A DNA stretch of 64,000 nucleotides from Nocardioides turkmenicus (GCF_011045035.1 NZ_JAALAA010000023.1:1-64000); one strand, 5' to 3'. Positions 16,744 through 25,790 are shown, counted from the first letter of the stretch. Numbers and translations are program-made. The notes: generated from the sequence alone by a model not told the origin.

Positions 16744-18267
16744 CGACGCTCCCCCGACTCCGGCACGAGGACAGCCGATGGAGTGAAGGCGAAGCCGGTG
16801 TCGAAGGGATACATCGGCCGCTGGATCCGCCGGTGCCCGAGCCGGAGCAGGTCCTGGTCGACGCCACCGGGGGTCAGCGCGAGCACCCAGTCGGCGGCGA
16901 TCTCGAAGAGCTCGGGCTCGAGGTAGCCGATCTTCACCACCAGCACGTCGACGTCGCGCGGCGAGATCCCGAGCGCGGTGAAGTCGGACTCCAGGTGATA
17001 GGGCCGTCTGGTCCGGGTGACGATCACGTCGACACCACCGACCCGCACGACCGTCTCCAGGTTGCCCGGAGCCGTGTCGGCGTAGCCCTCGGTCGACTCG
17101 ACGACCGCGAGCACCTCGCCCACCAGCCGCACCGGCCCCTCGAGCCGGGAGTCGACCCGGGCGCCCACCGCGACGTCGACGCGCGCGCCGACACCGGCCC
17201 GCTCGATCGCCTCGGCACCCTCGGCGTCCGGGATGGAGGCGTAGACGAGCCGCTTCCCGCTCTGCCGCAACCCCTCGTCCTCGAGCAGCCGCGCCAGCAA
17301 CCAGGTGACGTCACCGGCCCCGCCGGCGGTCGGGTTGTCGCCGGAGTCGGAGATGACGTACGGCGTCGCGGGGCTGGCGACCGCGAGCGCCAGCGCCTCC
17401 TCGAGCGAGGCGGTGGGCGCGACGAACTCGAACTCCTGGTGGCGCTCCCAGATCTCCTCGGCGAGCGCCGTGCACTCGCGCAGGCAGACCCTCGGCGGAG
17501 TCGCCGGTCACCATCACGACCGCGTGGTTGCGCGGCTCGTCGGCCCACGGATAGCCGACCCAGTAGGCCGCGTCGACCACGCCGTCGAGCTCGGCGACCT
17601 CGGCCACCCGGCGGTAGAGCGAGGCGGCCGGCTCCAGCCGCGTCGAGGTCTTCTCCCCCGGCAGCAGCACCGGCACCATCGCCCACGCCTTGACCGGCTT
17701 GCGCTCCCCGGCCGGCAACGCGAGCCGGTCCAGCAGGTTGCGTACCGCCCGTTCCTTCGTCTCCAGCCAGTCCTCGTGCGGAGCCATCCGGTAGCAGGTC
17801 AGCAGGTCGAGCGCCTCGGCGAAGCGCGGCGAGACGTTGCCGTGCAGGTCCATCCCCGTCGAGATGAGTACGTCACCCCCGACCGCCTCCCGCACCGCGA
17901 CCGCGAGGTCGCCCTCGAGATCGTCCAGGCCGACCGCCGAGGCCGCGCCGTGCAGGTCGAGGACGATCCCGTCGAGCGGCCGCTCCGCGTGGGCCGCGGC
18001 CAGGCCGGACACGATCTCGGCCTTCATCGACAGGTAGTCGTCGAGCGGGATGGCGCCGCCCGGGATGCCGCGCGCCTGCATGACCGGCACCCACTCGGCG
18101 GCCTCGGCCAGGGCACCACCCGCGGCCCAGAACTCCCTGGCCTCCAAGATCGCCTGCCCACGCTTGGGCGCCAGCATCCCGGTCGTGGTCAGCGCTGGCG
18201 AGAACGTCGACGCCTCCAAGCTGATCCCCGCGATCCCGACCCGCGGACGTCCCACTTCAGTTCTCAC
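16740..18267 (-). pseudogene. M81 family (MlrC-like) metallopeptidase, frameshifted
   Basis: The N-terminal part (GTG at 18265-18267, VGIAGISLEASTFSP) and the C-terminal part (ending at 16740) belong to one MlrC/M81 protein of about 509 residues but are in different frames. The break is at a CCC run, 17489-17491. Removing one C joins VMVTGDSAE to VCLRECTALAEEIW and restores the whole family sequence. Family landmarks include DLHGAASA, GMDLHGNVS and SDSGDNPTAGG. Either the gene is inactivated or the extra base is a sequencing error. It is upstream of cutC with an ATGA overlap. Confidence 0.85.
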
Positions 18268-18311
18268 GCCGGACAGTGTGCCGCACCCGAGCACATCGAG
18301 TGCCGAGTCGG

Positions 18312-20114
18312 CTAGGCCGAGCCGCGGGCTGCCCAGTCCCGCAGGGTGTCGATACGGGCACGCAGCTGGTCGGCGTTGGCGACCGCGGCGGGCGGACCGC
18401 CGCACTCCTTCCGGAGCCGGTTGTGGGTGACTCCGTGGGGCGTCTTGGTGCGGTGGTGCCAGGCGGCGACCAGGCCGTTGAGCTCGCGCCGGAGCACGGC
18501 GAGCTGCTCGTGGGCGGCGACCGCTGCGGCGGGCTCGTCGGCGGCCACCGGAGCAGAGGCCGACTTCTGCTTGCGAGCGCGCTCGCTCTGCCGCTGCTGG
18601 AGCAGGGTCTTCATCTGGTCGGCGTCGAGCAGCCCGGGGATGCCGAGGAAGTCCATCTCCTCCTCCGAGCCGACGTGCACCTCGCCGGAGTGGCCGAACT
18701 CGCCACCGTCGAAGAGCACCCGGTCGAAGCGCGCCTCCGAGCCCATGGCCTCCCAGGCGCCGAGCTCCTCCTCGGACGCACCCTCCTCGGCGTTGGCCGC
18801 GGCCATCAGCGCGTCCTCGGCGGCGAAGATGTCGTCCTCGCTGGTGACCTTCTTGCCGAGCACGTGGTCGCGCTGCAGCTCCAGCTCGGAGGCGAAGCCG
18901 AGCAGATTGGGCACCGACGGCAGGAAGACGGAGGCGGTCTCGCCCCGCGTACGAGCACGTACGAAGCGCCCCACCGCCTGCGCGAAGAAGAGCGGCGTCG
19001 AGGTGGTGGTGGCGTAGACCCCGACCGCGAGCCGGGGCACGTCGACACCCTCGGAGACCATCCGGACCGCGACCATCCAGCGGTCGTCGGACTCGGAGAA
19101 CTTGGCGATCTTCTTCGAGCCGGCCTTCTCGTCGGAGAGCACGACGGTGGCGCTCTGGCCGGTGATGGTCTTGAGCGTCTTGGCGTAGGCGCGCGCCGAG
19201 TCCTGGTCAGTGGCGATGACGAGGCCGCCCGCGTCCGGTACGTGGCGGCGCACCTCGGTCAGCCGCTTGTCGGCGGCCGCCAGCACCGACGGGATCCAGG
19301 ACCCGGCCGGGTCGAGCGCGGTGCGCAGCGCCTGCGAGGTCAGGTCCTTGGTGAGCGGCTCGCCGAGGTGGGCGGCGATCTCGTCGCCTGCCCGGGTGCG
19401 CCACTGCATCTGCCCCGAGTAGGCCATGAACAGCACCGGCCGGACGACGTGGTCGCGCAGCGCCTCGGCGTAGCCGTAGGTGTAGTCGGCCGCCGAGCGC
19501 GGGACGCCGTCCTCGCCGGGCGCGTAGGTGACGAACGGGATCGGGTTGGTGTCGGACCGGAAGGGTGTGCCGGTCAGCGCCAGTCGCCGTGCGGCCGGCT
19601 CGAAGGCCTCGCGGATCCCGTCCCCCCACGAGAGCGCGTCGCCGGCGTGGTGGACCTCGTCGAGGATGACCAGCGTCTTGAACCGCTCGGTGCGGATCCG
19701 CATCGCGAGCGGGTTGACCGCCACCCCCGCGTACGTCACCGCGATCCCGACGTAGTCGGCCGAGGTCTTGCCCTGGCCGGCGGAGTAGGTCGGGTCGATC
19801 GGGATGCCGGCTCGCGCGGCCGCCTCGGCCCACTGGACCTTGAGGTGCTCGGTGGGCGCGACGATGGTGACCCGGTCGACCAGCCGGCGGCCGAGGAGCT
19901 CGGCGGCGACGGTCAGCGCGAAGGTCGTCTTTCCGGCGCCGGGCGTCGCCACGGCGAGGAAGTCACGGGGATGGTCGGTGAGGTAGGCGTTCAGCGCCTC
20001 CTGCTGCCAAGCACGGAGCTTGGGCGCAGTGCCCCACGCGGCCTTGTTCGGCCACGCGGGTGTGAGAGCGCCGGGAAGGTCGGCGCTGCTCACGTCGCCG
20101 AGTCCGTAGCGCAA
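18312..20114 (-). CDS. DEAD/DEAH-box helicase (SF2)
   Basis: A 600-residue SF2 helicase. Motif I is ATPGAGKTTFAL near residue 55, motif II is DEVH near 150, motif III is ALTGTPFRSD near 180, and motif VI is AVGRFVRARTRGE near residue 385. A C-terminal region of about 180 residues, partly acidic, follows the helicase core. The start is TTG 20114; GTG 20093 would give 593 residues. The nucleic-acid substrate is not evident. It lies downstream of DUF3039 on the same strand. Confidence 0.88.
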   Translation of the reverse strand: MRYGLGDVSSADLPGALTPAWPNKAAWGTAPKLRAWQQEALNAYLTDHPRDFLAVATPGAGKTTFALTVAAELLGRRLVDRVTIVAPTEHLKVQWAEAAARAGIPIDPTYSAGQGKTSADYVGIAVTYAGVAVNPLAMRIRTERFKTLVILDEVHHAGDALSWGDGIREAFEPAARRLALTGTPFRSDTNPIPFVTYAPGEDGVPRSAADYTYGYAEALRDHVVRPVLFMAYSGQMQWRTRAGDEIAAHLGEPLTKDLTSQALRTALDPAGSWIPSVLAAADKRLTEVRRHVPDAGGLVIATDQDSARAYAKTLKTITGQSATVVLSDEKAGSKKIAKFSESDDRWMVAVRMVSEGVDVPRLAVGVYATTTSTPLFFAQAVGRFVRARTRGETASVFLPSVPNLLGFASELELQRDHVLGKKVTSEDDIFAAEDALMAAANAEEGASEEELGAWEAMGSEARFDRVLFDGGEFGHSGEVHVGSEEEMDFLGIPGLLDADQMKTLLQQRQSERARKQKSASAPVAADEPAAAVAAHEQLAVLRRELNGLVAAWHHRTKTPHGVTHNRLRKECGGPPAAVANADQLRARIDTLRDWAARGSA

Positions 20115-20153
20115 GCGCCAGAATACGCACCCGGCGACGTGTTGACTCGATGG

Positions 20154-20175
20154 TTCGCTCGCTTACGCTCGCTCA
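20154..20175. repeat. dispersed 22-bp repeat, copy A
   Basis: TTCGCTCGCTTACGCTCGCTCA just at the end of the DUF3039 gene matches the complement of 57901-57922 in 19 of 22 positions. Both copies are intergenic or at a stop codon, as expected of a small dispersed element. Function unknown. Confidence 0.4.
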
Positions 20176-20451
20176 CTCGTCGTCGCCCTCGCCACCGCCC
20201 GGCGGCATCCCCTCGAAGATTTCCTTGCAGTCGGGGCAGACCGGGAACTTGGACCCGTCACGGCTCGGCACCCACACCTTGCCGCACAGCGCGACCACGG
20301 GAGTGCCCATGACCATCGCCTCGGTCAGCTTGTCCTTCTCCACGTAGTGGGAGTAGCGGTCGTGGTCACCCTCCTCGGTGGGGACGTCTTGATGACGAAC
20401 GTCCTCCCGTTCCTTGACGGCTTCTTTCGTGCCGAATCCCAGGATGCCCAT
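20173..20451 (-). CDS. DUF3039 family protein
   Basis: A 92-residue protein. The core VRHQDVPTEEGDHDRYSHYV, then GTPVVALCGKVWVP and FPVCPDCKEIF, is typical of DUF3039. Its three cysteines (one CGK, one CPxC pair) suggest a metal site. The function is unknown. It sits between yqgE and the helicase on the same strand. Confidence 0.88.
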   Translation of the reverse strand: MGILGFGTKEAVKEREDVRHQDVPTEEGDHDRYSHYVEKDKLTEAMVMGTPVVALCGKVWVPSRDGSKFPVCPDCKEIFEGMPPGGGEGDDE

Positions 20452-20472
20452 ACCCGCCAGTCTACTGGTCTT

Positions 20473-21039
20473 CTAGTTGAGTTCCGGATCGGGCGGGCGC
20501 GTGGCGTGGAAGGCCAGCTCACCCGGCTGGCGTCGGAGCACCGCGGACCACATCGAGCTCACGTCGTCCAGGAACGAGTCGTAGGGCTCGCCGTCGACCA
20601 CGTACCAGGAGCCCTCCTCGACCTCGCCCTCGAGCTGGGCGGCACCCCATCCGGCGTAGCCGGCGAAGATGCGCAGCCGCGACAGGGTGCCGTCGACGAG
20701 CTCGACGGGCGTGTCGAGATCGAGCAGCCCGAGGCGCCCCACCACCGGCCGGAACCCCAGCGGCGGGTCGTCGGAGTCGACCAGGAGCGCCACCGCGATC
20801 GCGGAGTCCTTGCTCACCGGGCCACCCTGGAAGAGGACGTCGGGTACGGCGACGGACGTCGCCCACGGATGCAGCACCTCGGCCACCGGCACCGGCGAAG
20901 GCCGGTTCAGCACGACGCCGAGCGCACCGTCCTCGTTGACCTCGATCAGCAGCACGACGGTGTCGACGAAGTTGGGGTCGCGGAGCTCCGGGGTGGCCAC
21001 CAGCAGCCGCCCGGCGCGTACGTCCTTCTGCTCCGTCAT
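20473..21039 (-). CDS. YqgE/AlgH family protein (UPF0301)
   Basis: A 188-residue protein. GRLLVATPELRDPNFVDTVVLL near the start, GVVLNRPSPVPVAEVL, VLFQGGPVSKDS and RIFAGYAGWGAAQLEGE are UPF0301 hallmarks. AlgH in Pseudomonas was linked to alginate regulation, but no general role is known. DUF3039 follows 21 bases later on the same strand, and co-transcription is likely. Confidence 0.9.
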   Translation of the reverse strand: MTEQKDVRAGRLLVATPELRDPNFVDTVVLLIEVNEDGALGVVLNRPSPVPVAEVLHPWATSVAVPDVLFQGGPVSKDSAIAVALLVDSDDPPLGFRPVVGRLGLLDLDTPVELVDGTLSRLRIFAGYAGWGAAQLEGEVEEGSWYVVDGEPYDSFLDDVSSMWSAVLRRQPGELAFHATRPPDPELN

Positions 21040-21194
21040 GACGCCATGATCGCATCACCTCGGCTACGCCGGTCGCAACAGGAAACCAACAAATACAAAG
21101 ACTCCGGGGCCGGCGCAAGGGAGATGCGGAAGGGAGGTCCGCGAGAGGGAGCGCGCCGGCGCCCGGAGCCTGGCTTGATGGCCCGTACGCAGCC

Positions 21195-21725
21195 TCAGGC
21201 TGCCGAGCGGACCGCCCGGAACATGTCGACGAGGCCGGAGAACGGCCCGCGCTCGACGACCTCGGCGGCCGGCTCGTACTCGGCCCGGGCGCGGGCCTCG
21301 ATCATCGAGCCGAGGCGGACGCAGTCGGCGTCGGCGTACGCACCCTTGCCGGCCATGACCGCGAGGGTGAGGTGCTCCTTGGCCTGCGCCTTGGCCAGCG
21401 CGGTGGCCATCGCGTCGTCGGCGGGAAGCGCGTGGTAGCGGTCGAGGACCGCGCGGATGCCGGGCAGGTCGTCGGCGGTGCCGTGCCAGGCGCGGACGAC
21501 GGCATCCTCGAGGTCCATCGGCTGGTTGGCGAGCTCGGTCTCGATGCGGCCGGACAGGCGGGTGTGCCAGCGCAGCTGCAGGGCGGCGAGCAGGTCGAGC
21601 TCGTCGGCGAAGGTGTCGGTGACGCCGGGAAGGTCCATGGGCAGCAGGCCGTCTCGACGCTCGTCGACGGCGGCGACCACGCCGCGGAGGATCTCCCCGC
21701 GCTTGTGATGGCTGGTCCAGCTCAT
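21195..21725 (-). CDS. conserved hypothetical protein, divergent from a TetR gene
   Basis: A 176-residue, mostly helical soluble protein beginning MSWTSHHKRGEILRG. ATG 21725 is chosen because AGGAG lies nine bases upstream. I recognise no domain. It faces a TetR gene across a 126-base region that holds several perfect palindromes, so it is probably the TetR target. A long-arm inverted repeat (about 21103-21172, CTCCGGG/CCCGGAG arms) behind the gene may terminate it. Confidence 0.75.
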   Translation of the reverse strand: MSWTSHHKRGEILRGVVAAVDERRDGLLPMDLPGVTDTFADELDLLAALQLRWHTRLSGRIETELANQPMDLEDAVVRAWHGTADDLPGIRAVLDRYHALPADDAMATALAKAQAKEHLTLAVMAGKGAYADADCVRLGSMIEARARAEYEPAAEVVERGPFSGLVDMFRAVRSAA

Positions 21726-21756
21726 TGTGTCGGCTCCTTGCGGAAGGTAGGCACTC

Positions 21757-21803
21757 ACGTACCGTGGGTACGTACCCATAGTACTGAACATACCGACGGT
21801 ATG
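21757..21803. promoter_or_regulatory. cluster of three palindromes, TetR operator candidates
   Basis: ACGTACC-GTG-GGTACGT at 21757-21773, TGGGTACGTACCCA at 21765-21778 and CATACCG-A-CGGTATG at 21789-21803 are perfect inverted repeats; the first two overlap. They lie between the divergent starts of the hypothetical gene and the TetR gene. Operator function is inferred from placement. Confidence 0.6.
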
Positions 21804-21851
21804 GCCAATAGCTGGGACGGTGATTCCGAACAAGGCCGTTAGAGTGGACGA

Positions 21852-22541
21852 GTGCCAAAGTCGTCCGTGAGCAAGCTCGTCCCCAAGGTTCCCCCGCTCC
21901 CGTCGGTGCCGGGGATGTCACGGAGGCAGCAGTTCTCCGCGTCGACCAAGAAGACGCTCGTCGAGGTCGCCGAGAAGCTCTTCACCGAGCACGGCTACGC
22001 CAGCACGTCCCTGGACGCCATCGTGGCCGGCGCCGAAGTCACCAAGGGCGCTCTCTACCACCACTTCAGCGGCAAGCAGGCGCTCTACGAGGTCGTCTTC
22101 GAGAAGGTCGAGGCGGCCACCGCGCAGAGCATCGACGCCGCCATGCGCGAGACGAAGGACCCGTGGGAGCAGGCCCGCGCCGGACTGCGTACGTTCCTGG
22201 AGGCCGTCCAGCAGCCGACCTACCGCCGCATCGTCGTGCAGGAGGGTCCGGCCGTCCTCGGCTACCAGCGCTACCGCGAGCAGGAGGAGCGCTCCACCTT
22301 CACCGTCGTCGAGGACATCGTCGCCGCCGTCCTGCGTGCCGGCGACCGCACCGTCGACGGCGAGATGGTCGCCACGTTCGCCCGGCTCTTCTTCGGGGCG
22401 ATGTCGGCCGCCGGCGAGTCCGTCGCCGAGGCCAGCAACCCCGAGGAGGCGGCCGAGCGCGTCGAGCTCGCCGTGACCTACCTGCTGACCGGCGTCCAGA
22501 CCCTGGCGCAGCAGGGCGTCAAGGTCGAGGACATGCGCTGA
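21852..22541 (+). CDS. TetR family transcriptional regulator
   Basis: A 229-residue regulator. After an unusual 30-residue basic/proline-rich N-terminal tail comes a TetR DNA-binding domain: TLVEVAEKLFTEHGYASTSLD, then GAEVTKGALYHHFSGKQAL near residues 60-77. GTG 21852 is the longest start; GTG 21867 or the GTG before PGMS would trim the tail. Its likely targets are itself and the divergent hypothetical gene. Confidence 0.88.
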   Translation: MPKSSVSKLVPKVPPLPSVPGMSRRQQFSASTKKTLVEVAEKLFTEHGYASTSLDAIVAGAEVTKGALYHHFSGKQALYEVVFEKVEAATAQSIDAAMRETKDPWEQARAGLRTFLEAVQQPTYRRIVVQEGPAVLGYQRYREQEERSTFTVVEDIVAAVLRAGDRTVDGEMVATFARLFFGAMSAAGESVAEASNPEEAAERVELAVTYLLTGVQTLAQQGVKVEDMR

Positions 22542-22544
22542 CCG

Positions 22545-23588
22545 CTACTTGACGGTCACTCCACCCGGCTCGACCTGGCCGTTGCCCTCCGGGATCAGGT
22601 CGAGCCAGACCTTGCCCGGCGGGATCTCGATCGCGGCGCCCTTCGCGTCGGTGAACGTGACCGCGCCCTTCTCGCCCTTCTTCACCCAGGTCGCCTCGAC
22701 GATCTGGCCGGCACGCATGATCCACGCCTTGCCGCGGCCGGTGAAGTGGGAGACCGGGACGATCGCGCCGCCGGGGTCCTTGTAGGGCGCGATGGTGGTC
22801 TTCGTCTGCGCGACCACCACGGTGTCGGCGAGGAACTGACCGCTCTTGCCCATGTAGTTGTTCTTCAGGCGGTACTTGCCGCCTCGGAAGACCCAGTTGT
22901 CCGTGCGCGCCTGGGAGAACTTCACGTCGACGGCCTTGGCGGGCTTGGCGCCGGCCAGCTTCGTGTTCGCGTCGCCCCAGGGCATGAAGTCGTTCGGGCG
23001 CTGTGCCTTGCCGCTCTTCTCGGCGGCCTTGCCGGCCTTGGCGACCTTGCCGGCCACGCTGTGCAGGAAGTCGTGGGGCTTGCTGGTGTCGCGTACGACA
23101 TAGGGGGTGGACATGTCGATCCACTCCACGTCGTACTTCTTCAGCTGCGCGAAGGTGTACGGCGCCGCGCCGCTGGTGAGGATCTTGCCGCCGGTCGGGG
23201 CGGCGATGCCGGCATCGGTCGCCCGCATGGAGCGCACCGGACCGGCCTCCTTCGGGAGCTGGGAGTAGTACGCGACGGCCAACCGGGTCACGCCGCCCTC
23301 GACCAGCTCCTGGACGACCATGTCCGCCTTGGCCACGCCATACTGCGGGGCGCTGGCCGCGGTGTTGTCGATCTTGACGATGAAGACCGGGTGCTTGCGC
23401 GCGGCCGACTGGCCCTCCGGGAGCTGGATCCCGGTCAGCGGCTCGTGGTCGGGCTCAGCGGGTGCGGACGGCGACGGCTTCGAGTCCGTCGGCTCCTCCG
23501 AGGACCCACAGCCGGTCAGGGCCAGGCCCGCGACTGCCAGCGTTGCCACCGCTCGCAGCAGGAACCCCGGGCGGGACGTGCGCATCAT
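22545..23588 (-). CDS. DUF3048 domain lipoprotein
   Basis: A 347-residue exported lipoprotein. The signal peptide ends in the lipobox ALTGC, followed by a Ser/Pro/Glu-rich linker. HPVFIVKIDNTAASAPQYGVAKADMVVQ and the GPVRSMRATDAGI stretch mark the DUF3048 domain (YerB-like). The start is ATG 23588 or the adjacent ATG 23585. Three imperfect TGCATCGG units lie just upstream (23600-23630). Its biochemical role is unknown. It converges on the TetR gene. Confidence 0.88.
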   Translation of the reverse strand: MMRTSRPGFLLRAVATLAVAGLALTGCGSSEEPTDSKPSPSAPAEPDHEPLTGIQLPEGQSAARKHPVFIVKIDNTAASAPQYGVAKADMVVQELVEGGVTRLAVAYYSQLPKEAGPVRSMRATDAGIAAPTGGKILTSGAAPYTFAQLKKYDVEWIDMSTPYVVRDTSKPHDFLHSVAGKVAKAGKAAEKSGKAQRPNDFMPWGDANTKLAGAKPAKAVDVKFSQARTDNWVFRGGKYRLKNNYMGKSGQFLADTVVVAQTKTTIAPYKDPGGAIVPVSHFTGRGKAWIMRAGQIVEATWVKKGEKGAVTFTDAKGAAIEIPPGKVWLDLIPEGNGQVEPGGVTVK

Positions 23589-23704
23589 CAATCTCCATCT
23601 GCATCGGGCCTGCATCGGCCTGCATCGGCTCAGTACCAAGACGAGTGTCAGACGGTAATCGTTGCACCCAACGCGGCCGCGCCCGGGGTTCTCGCCGGTC
23701 GAGA

Positions 23705-24472
23705 TCAGGCCACGGTGGCGCCGCCGTCTACGTAGAGCGTCTGGCCCGTGATGTAGGAGGCCTCGTCGCTGGCGAGGAAGGCCGCGGCGGCGGCGATGTC
23801 GGCCGGCTCGCCGACGCGCCTGACCGGGTTGGCCTCGGCCGAGAGCTTGCGGAACTCGTCGACGTCGAGGCCGAGGCGCGCCGCGGTCTGGTCGGTCATC
23901 TCGGTGGCGATGAAGCCCGGCGCGATCGCGTTCACGTTGACGCCGTAGGGGCCGAGCTCGATCGCGAGCGTCTTGGTGAAGCCCTGGATGCCCATCTTGG
24001 CAGCGGAGTAGTTGGCCTGGCCGCGGTTGCCCTCGGCGGAGGTGGAGGAGACGTTGATGATCTTGCCGTACTTCTGCTTCACGAAGATCGCCTGCGCGGC
24101 CTTGCTCATCAGGAAGTGGCCCTTGAGGTGGACGCCCATGACGAGGTCCCAGTCCTCCTCGGTCATCTTGAAGAGCAGGTTGTCGCGGGTGATGCCGGCG
24201 TTGTTCATCAGGATGTGCAGCCCGCCGAGCTCCTCGACGACGCGGGCGACCGCGGCCTCGGTGTCCTCGGCCTTGGCGACGTTGGCGCCGATCCCGACCG
24301 ACTTGGCGCCCTCGGCGAGCGGCAGCTTGGCGGCTGCCTCAGCCGCGGCGGCCTCGTCCAGGTCGATGATGGCGACCGAGGCACCCTCCTCGGCGAAGCG
24401 CGTGGCGACTCCGAACCCGATCCCTCGCGCTGCACCGGTGATGACTGCGACGCGTCCGTCGAAACGACCCAT
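23705..24472 (-). CDS. fabG: FabG-like 3-oxoacyl-ACP reductase / SDR
   Basis: A 255-residue classical SDR. TGAARGIG near residue 12, NNAGITRDNLLFKM near 93, a catalytic Ser in NVSSTSAEGN and YSAAK near residue 158 are present. TRDNLLFKM is the segment that distinguishes FabG-like ketoacyl reductases. The substrate (acyl-ACP or acyl-CoA) is not decided by sequence. An AGGAG-like site (CAAAGGAGTTTGAGTC) precedes the ATG. A strong hairpin separates it from the upstream phosphodiesterase gene. Confidence 0.85.
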   Translation of the reverse strand: MGRFDGRVAVITGAARGIGFGVATRFAEEGASVAIIDLDEAAAAEAAAKLPLAEGAKSVGIGANVAKAEDTEAAVARVVEELGGLHILMNNAGITRDNLLFKMTEEDWDLVMGVHLKGHFLMSKAAQAIFVKQKYGKIINVSSTSAEGNRGQANYSAAKMGIQGFTKTLAIELGPYGVNVNAIAPGFIATEMTDQTAARLGLDVDEFRKLSAEANPVRRVGEPADIAAAAAFLASDEASYITGQTLYVDGGATVA

Positions 24473-24509
24473 GACTCAAACTCCTTTGGTTGTGACTCAC
24501 CCCACGAAC

Positions 24510-24547
24510 ACGTGCGGCCCTCGCCGACAATAGCGAGGGCCGCACGT
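24510..24547 (-). terminator. hairpin terminator after the first glycerophosphodiesterase gene
   Basis: ACGTGCGGCCCTCGC and GCGAGGGCCGCACGT form a perfect 15-bp stem with an 8-base loop. It lies 16 bases after the stop of the 24563-25714 gene. There is no strong U run, as is usual in actinobacteria. Confidence 0.75.
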
Positions 24548-24562
24548 TCTGTCTCAAGAGGT

Positions 24563-25714
24563 CTACTGCTTGGTAACCCATGCGTCGCGCGCGGCCACAC
24601 CCAGGTCGGGGTGGTCGGTGAAGAACGCGTCGACGCCGGCGTCGAGGTAGGGACCGACCTCGCAGCCGAGGTCACCGATCGCGATCGGGTCGGTGCCGAT
24701 GCGGCACTCGGTGGGGAGGTTCTTGTTCTCGGCGCGCATCGTCCAGATGACGGTCGGCAGCCCGACCCGCTCGGCACGGTCGGCGAGGTCGGTGGCCTCA
24801 CCCAGGGTGCCGTCGGCGTTGCGCGGGATGAAGTAGTACTTGTACGGCGCGACCTGGTCGGCGTACTTCTTGATGCTGCGCAGACCCGCGTCGGTGACCA
24901 GGTAGTCGTTGGTCACACCGGTCCCGGCGACGACCTGGTCGTACGGGGCGCCGCCGAAGTCGATCAGCTGCACCAGCTTGGTGCCGACCATGCGGTTGAG
25001 GTCCTTGAGGTTGCTGACCTCGAAGGACTGGATGACCGCTGCGGAGTTCCTGCCGCCGAGGCCGTGCCGCTTGAGGCTCTTGGCCAGCGGCTCCTCCAGG
25101 GAGAGACCGATGGAGTCGAAGTACGTCGGGTGCTTGGTCTCCGGCGCGACGCCGATGGTGCGGCCGGTCTCGGCCTCCTTGGCGTCGACCAGGTCGAGCA
25201 CCTCGTCGAGGGTCGGCACCTGGAAGAGGCCGTCGTACGCGGTGTTCGCCTGGCGGTCGCCGGGGATGCGCTCCTTGGCGCGCAGCGTCTTCAGCTCGGC
25301 GAGGGTGAAGTCCTCGGTGAACCAGCCGGTCAGGGCCTTGCCGTCGATCGTCTTGGTGGTCTTCCGGCCCGCGAACTCGGGGCGGTCGGCGACGTCGGTC
25401 GTGCCGGAGATCTCGTTCTCGTGGCGCGCGACGAGCACGCCGTCCTTGGTCGAGACCACGTCGGGCTCGATGTAGTCGGCACCCTGCTGGATGGCCAGGT
25501 CGTACGCCGCCAGGGTGTGCTCGGGGCGGTAGCCGGAGGCACCGCGGTGACCGAAGACGATCGGCGCGGCGTCGTGGTGCTTGGCCGCCTGGACGGCGGT
25601 CGTCGCGGTGGCCGACGCGGAGGCGGGGTTCGAGACCAGAACGGTCCCGGCGGCGAGCGCCGCGGCGGCGGCAAGCGCGAGAGTACGCATGCGAGTGGGG
25701 TTCAGCGTGTTCAT
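24563..25714 (-). CDS. secreted glycerophosphodiester phosphodiesterase
   Basis: A 383-residue exported GDPD. A signal peptide with a long alanine-rich core ends near ASASA (residue 34). The catalytic signature is IVFGHRGASGYRPEHTLAAY, with the His-Arg pair, and EPDVVSTKDGVLVARHE with the metal-binding Glu/Asp and second His. It hydrolyses glycerophosphodiesters to glycerol 3-phosphate and an alcohol outside the cell. A paralogue lies directly upstream. A PHO-box-like repeat at 25754-25775 suggests phosphate-starvation control. Confidence 0.92.
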   Translation of the reverse strand: MNTLNPTRMRTLALAAAAALAAGTVLVSNPASASATATTAVQAAKHHDAAPIVFGHRGASGYRPEHTLAAYDLAIQQGADYIEPDVVSTKDGVLVARHENEISGTTDVADRPEFAGRKTTKTIDGKALTGWFTEDFTLAELKTLRAKERIPGDRQANTAYDGLFQVPTLDEVLDLVDAKEAETGRTIGVAPETKHPTYFDSIGLSLEEPLAKSLKRHGLGGRNSAAVIQSFEVSNLKDLNRMVGTKLVQLIDFGGAPYDQVVAGTGVTNDYLVTDAGLRSIKKYADQVAPYKYYFIPRNADGTLGEATDLADRAERVGLPTVIWTMRAENKNLPTECRIGTDPIAIGDLGCEVGPYLDAGVDAFFTDHPDLGVAARDAWVTKQ

Positions 25715-25723
25715 GCCCCGATC

Positions 25724-25755
25724 ACACCGGCCCCGGGAGTCCCTGGGGCCGGTGT
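25724..25755 (-). terminator. hairpin terminator between the two phosphodiesterase genes
   Basis: ACACCGGCCCC and GGGGCCGGTGT form a perfect 11-bp stem with a 10-base loop. It is downstream of the second phosphodiesterase gene and upstream of the first. Confidence 0.65.
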
Positions 25756-25775
25756 GCGGTGAACGTCTCGTGACG
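25754..25775 (-). promoter_or_regulatory. PHO-box-like direct repeat
   Basis: On the minus strand two adjacent 11-base units, CGTCACGAGAC and GTTCACCGCAC, agree at 7 of 11 positions and the second contains GTTCACC, the core of streptomycete PhoP boxes. They lie 40-61 bases before the start of the phosphodiesterase gene at 25714. PhoP binding is inference. Confidence 0.4.
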
Positions 25776-25790
25776 ATCTGTCGACGTGCC

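Noticed and set aside
23600..23630. Three TGCATCGG units as a regulatory or CRISPR-like array
   Set aside because: The units are 10-11 bases, have no spacers and are too few; a minor slippage repeat is enough to explain them.
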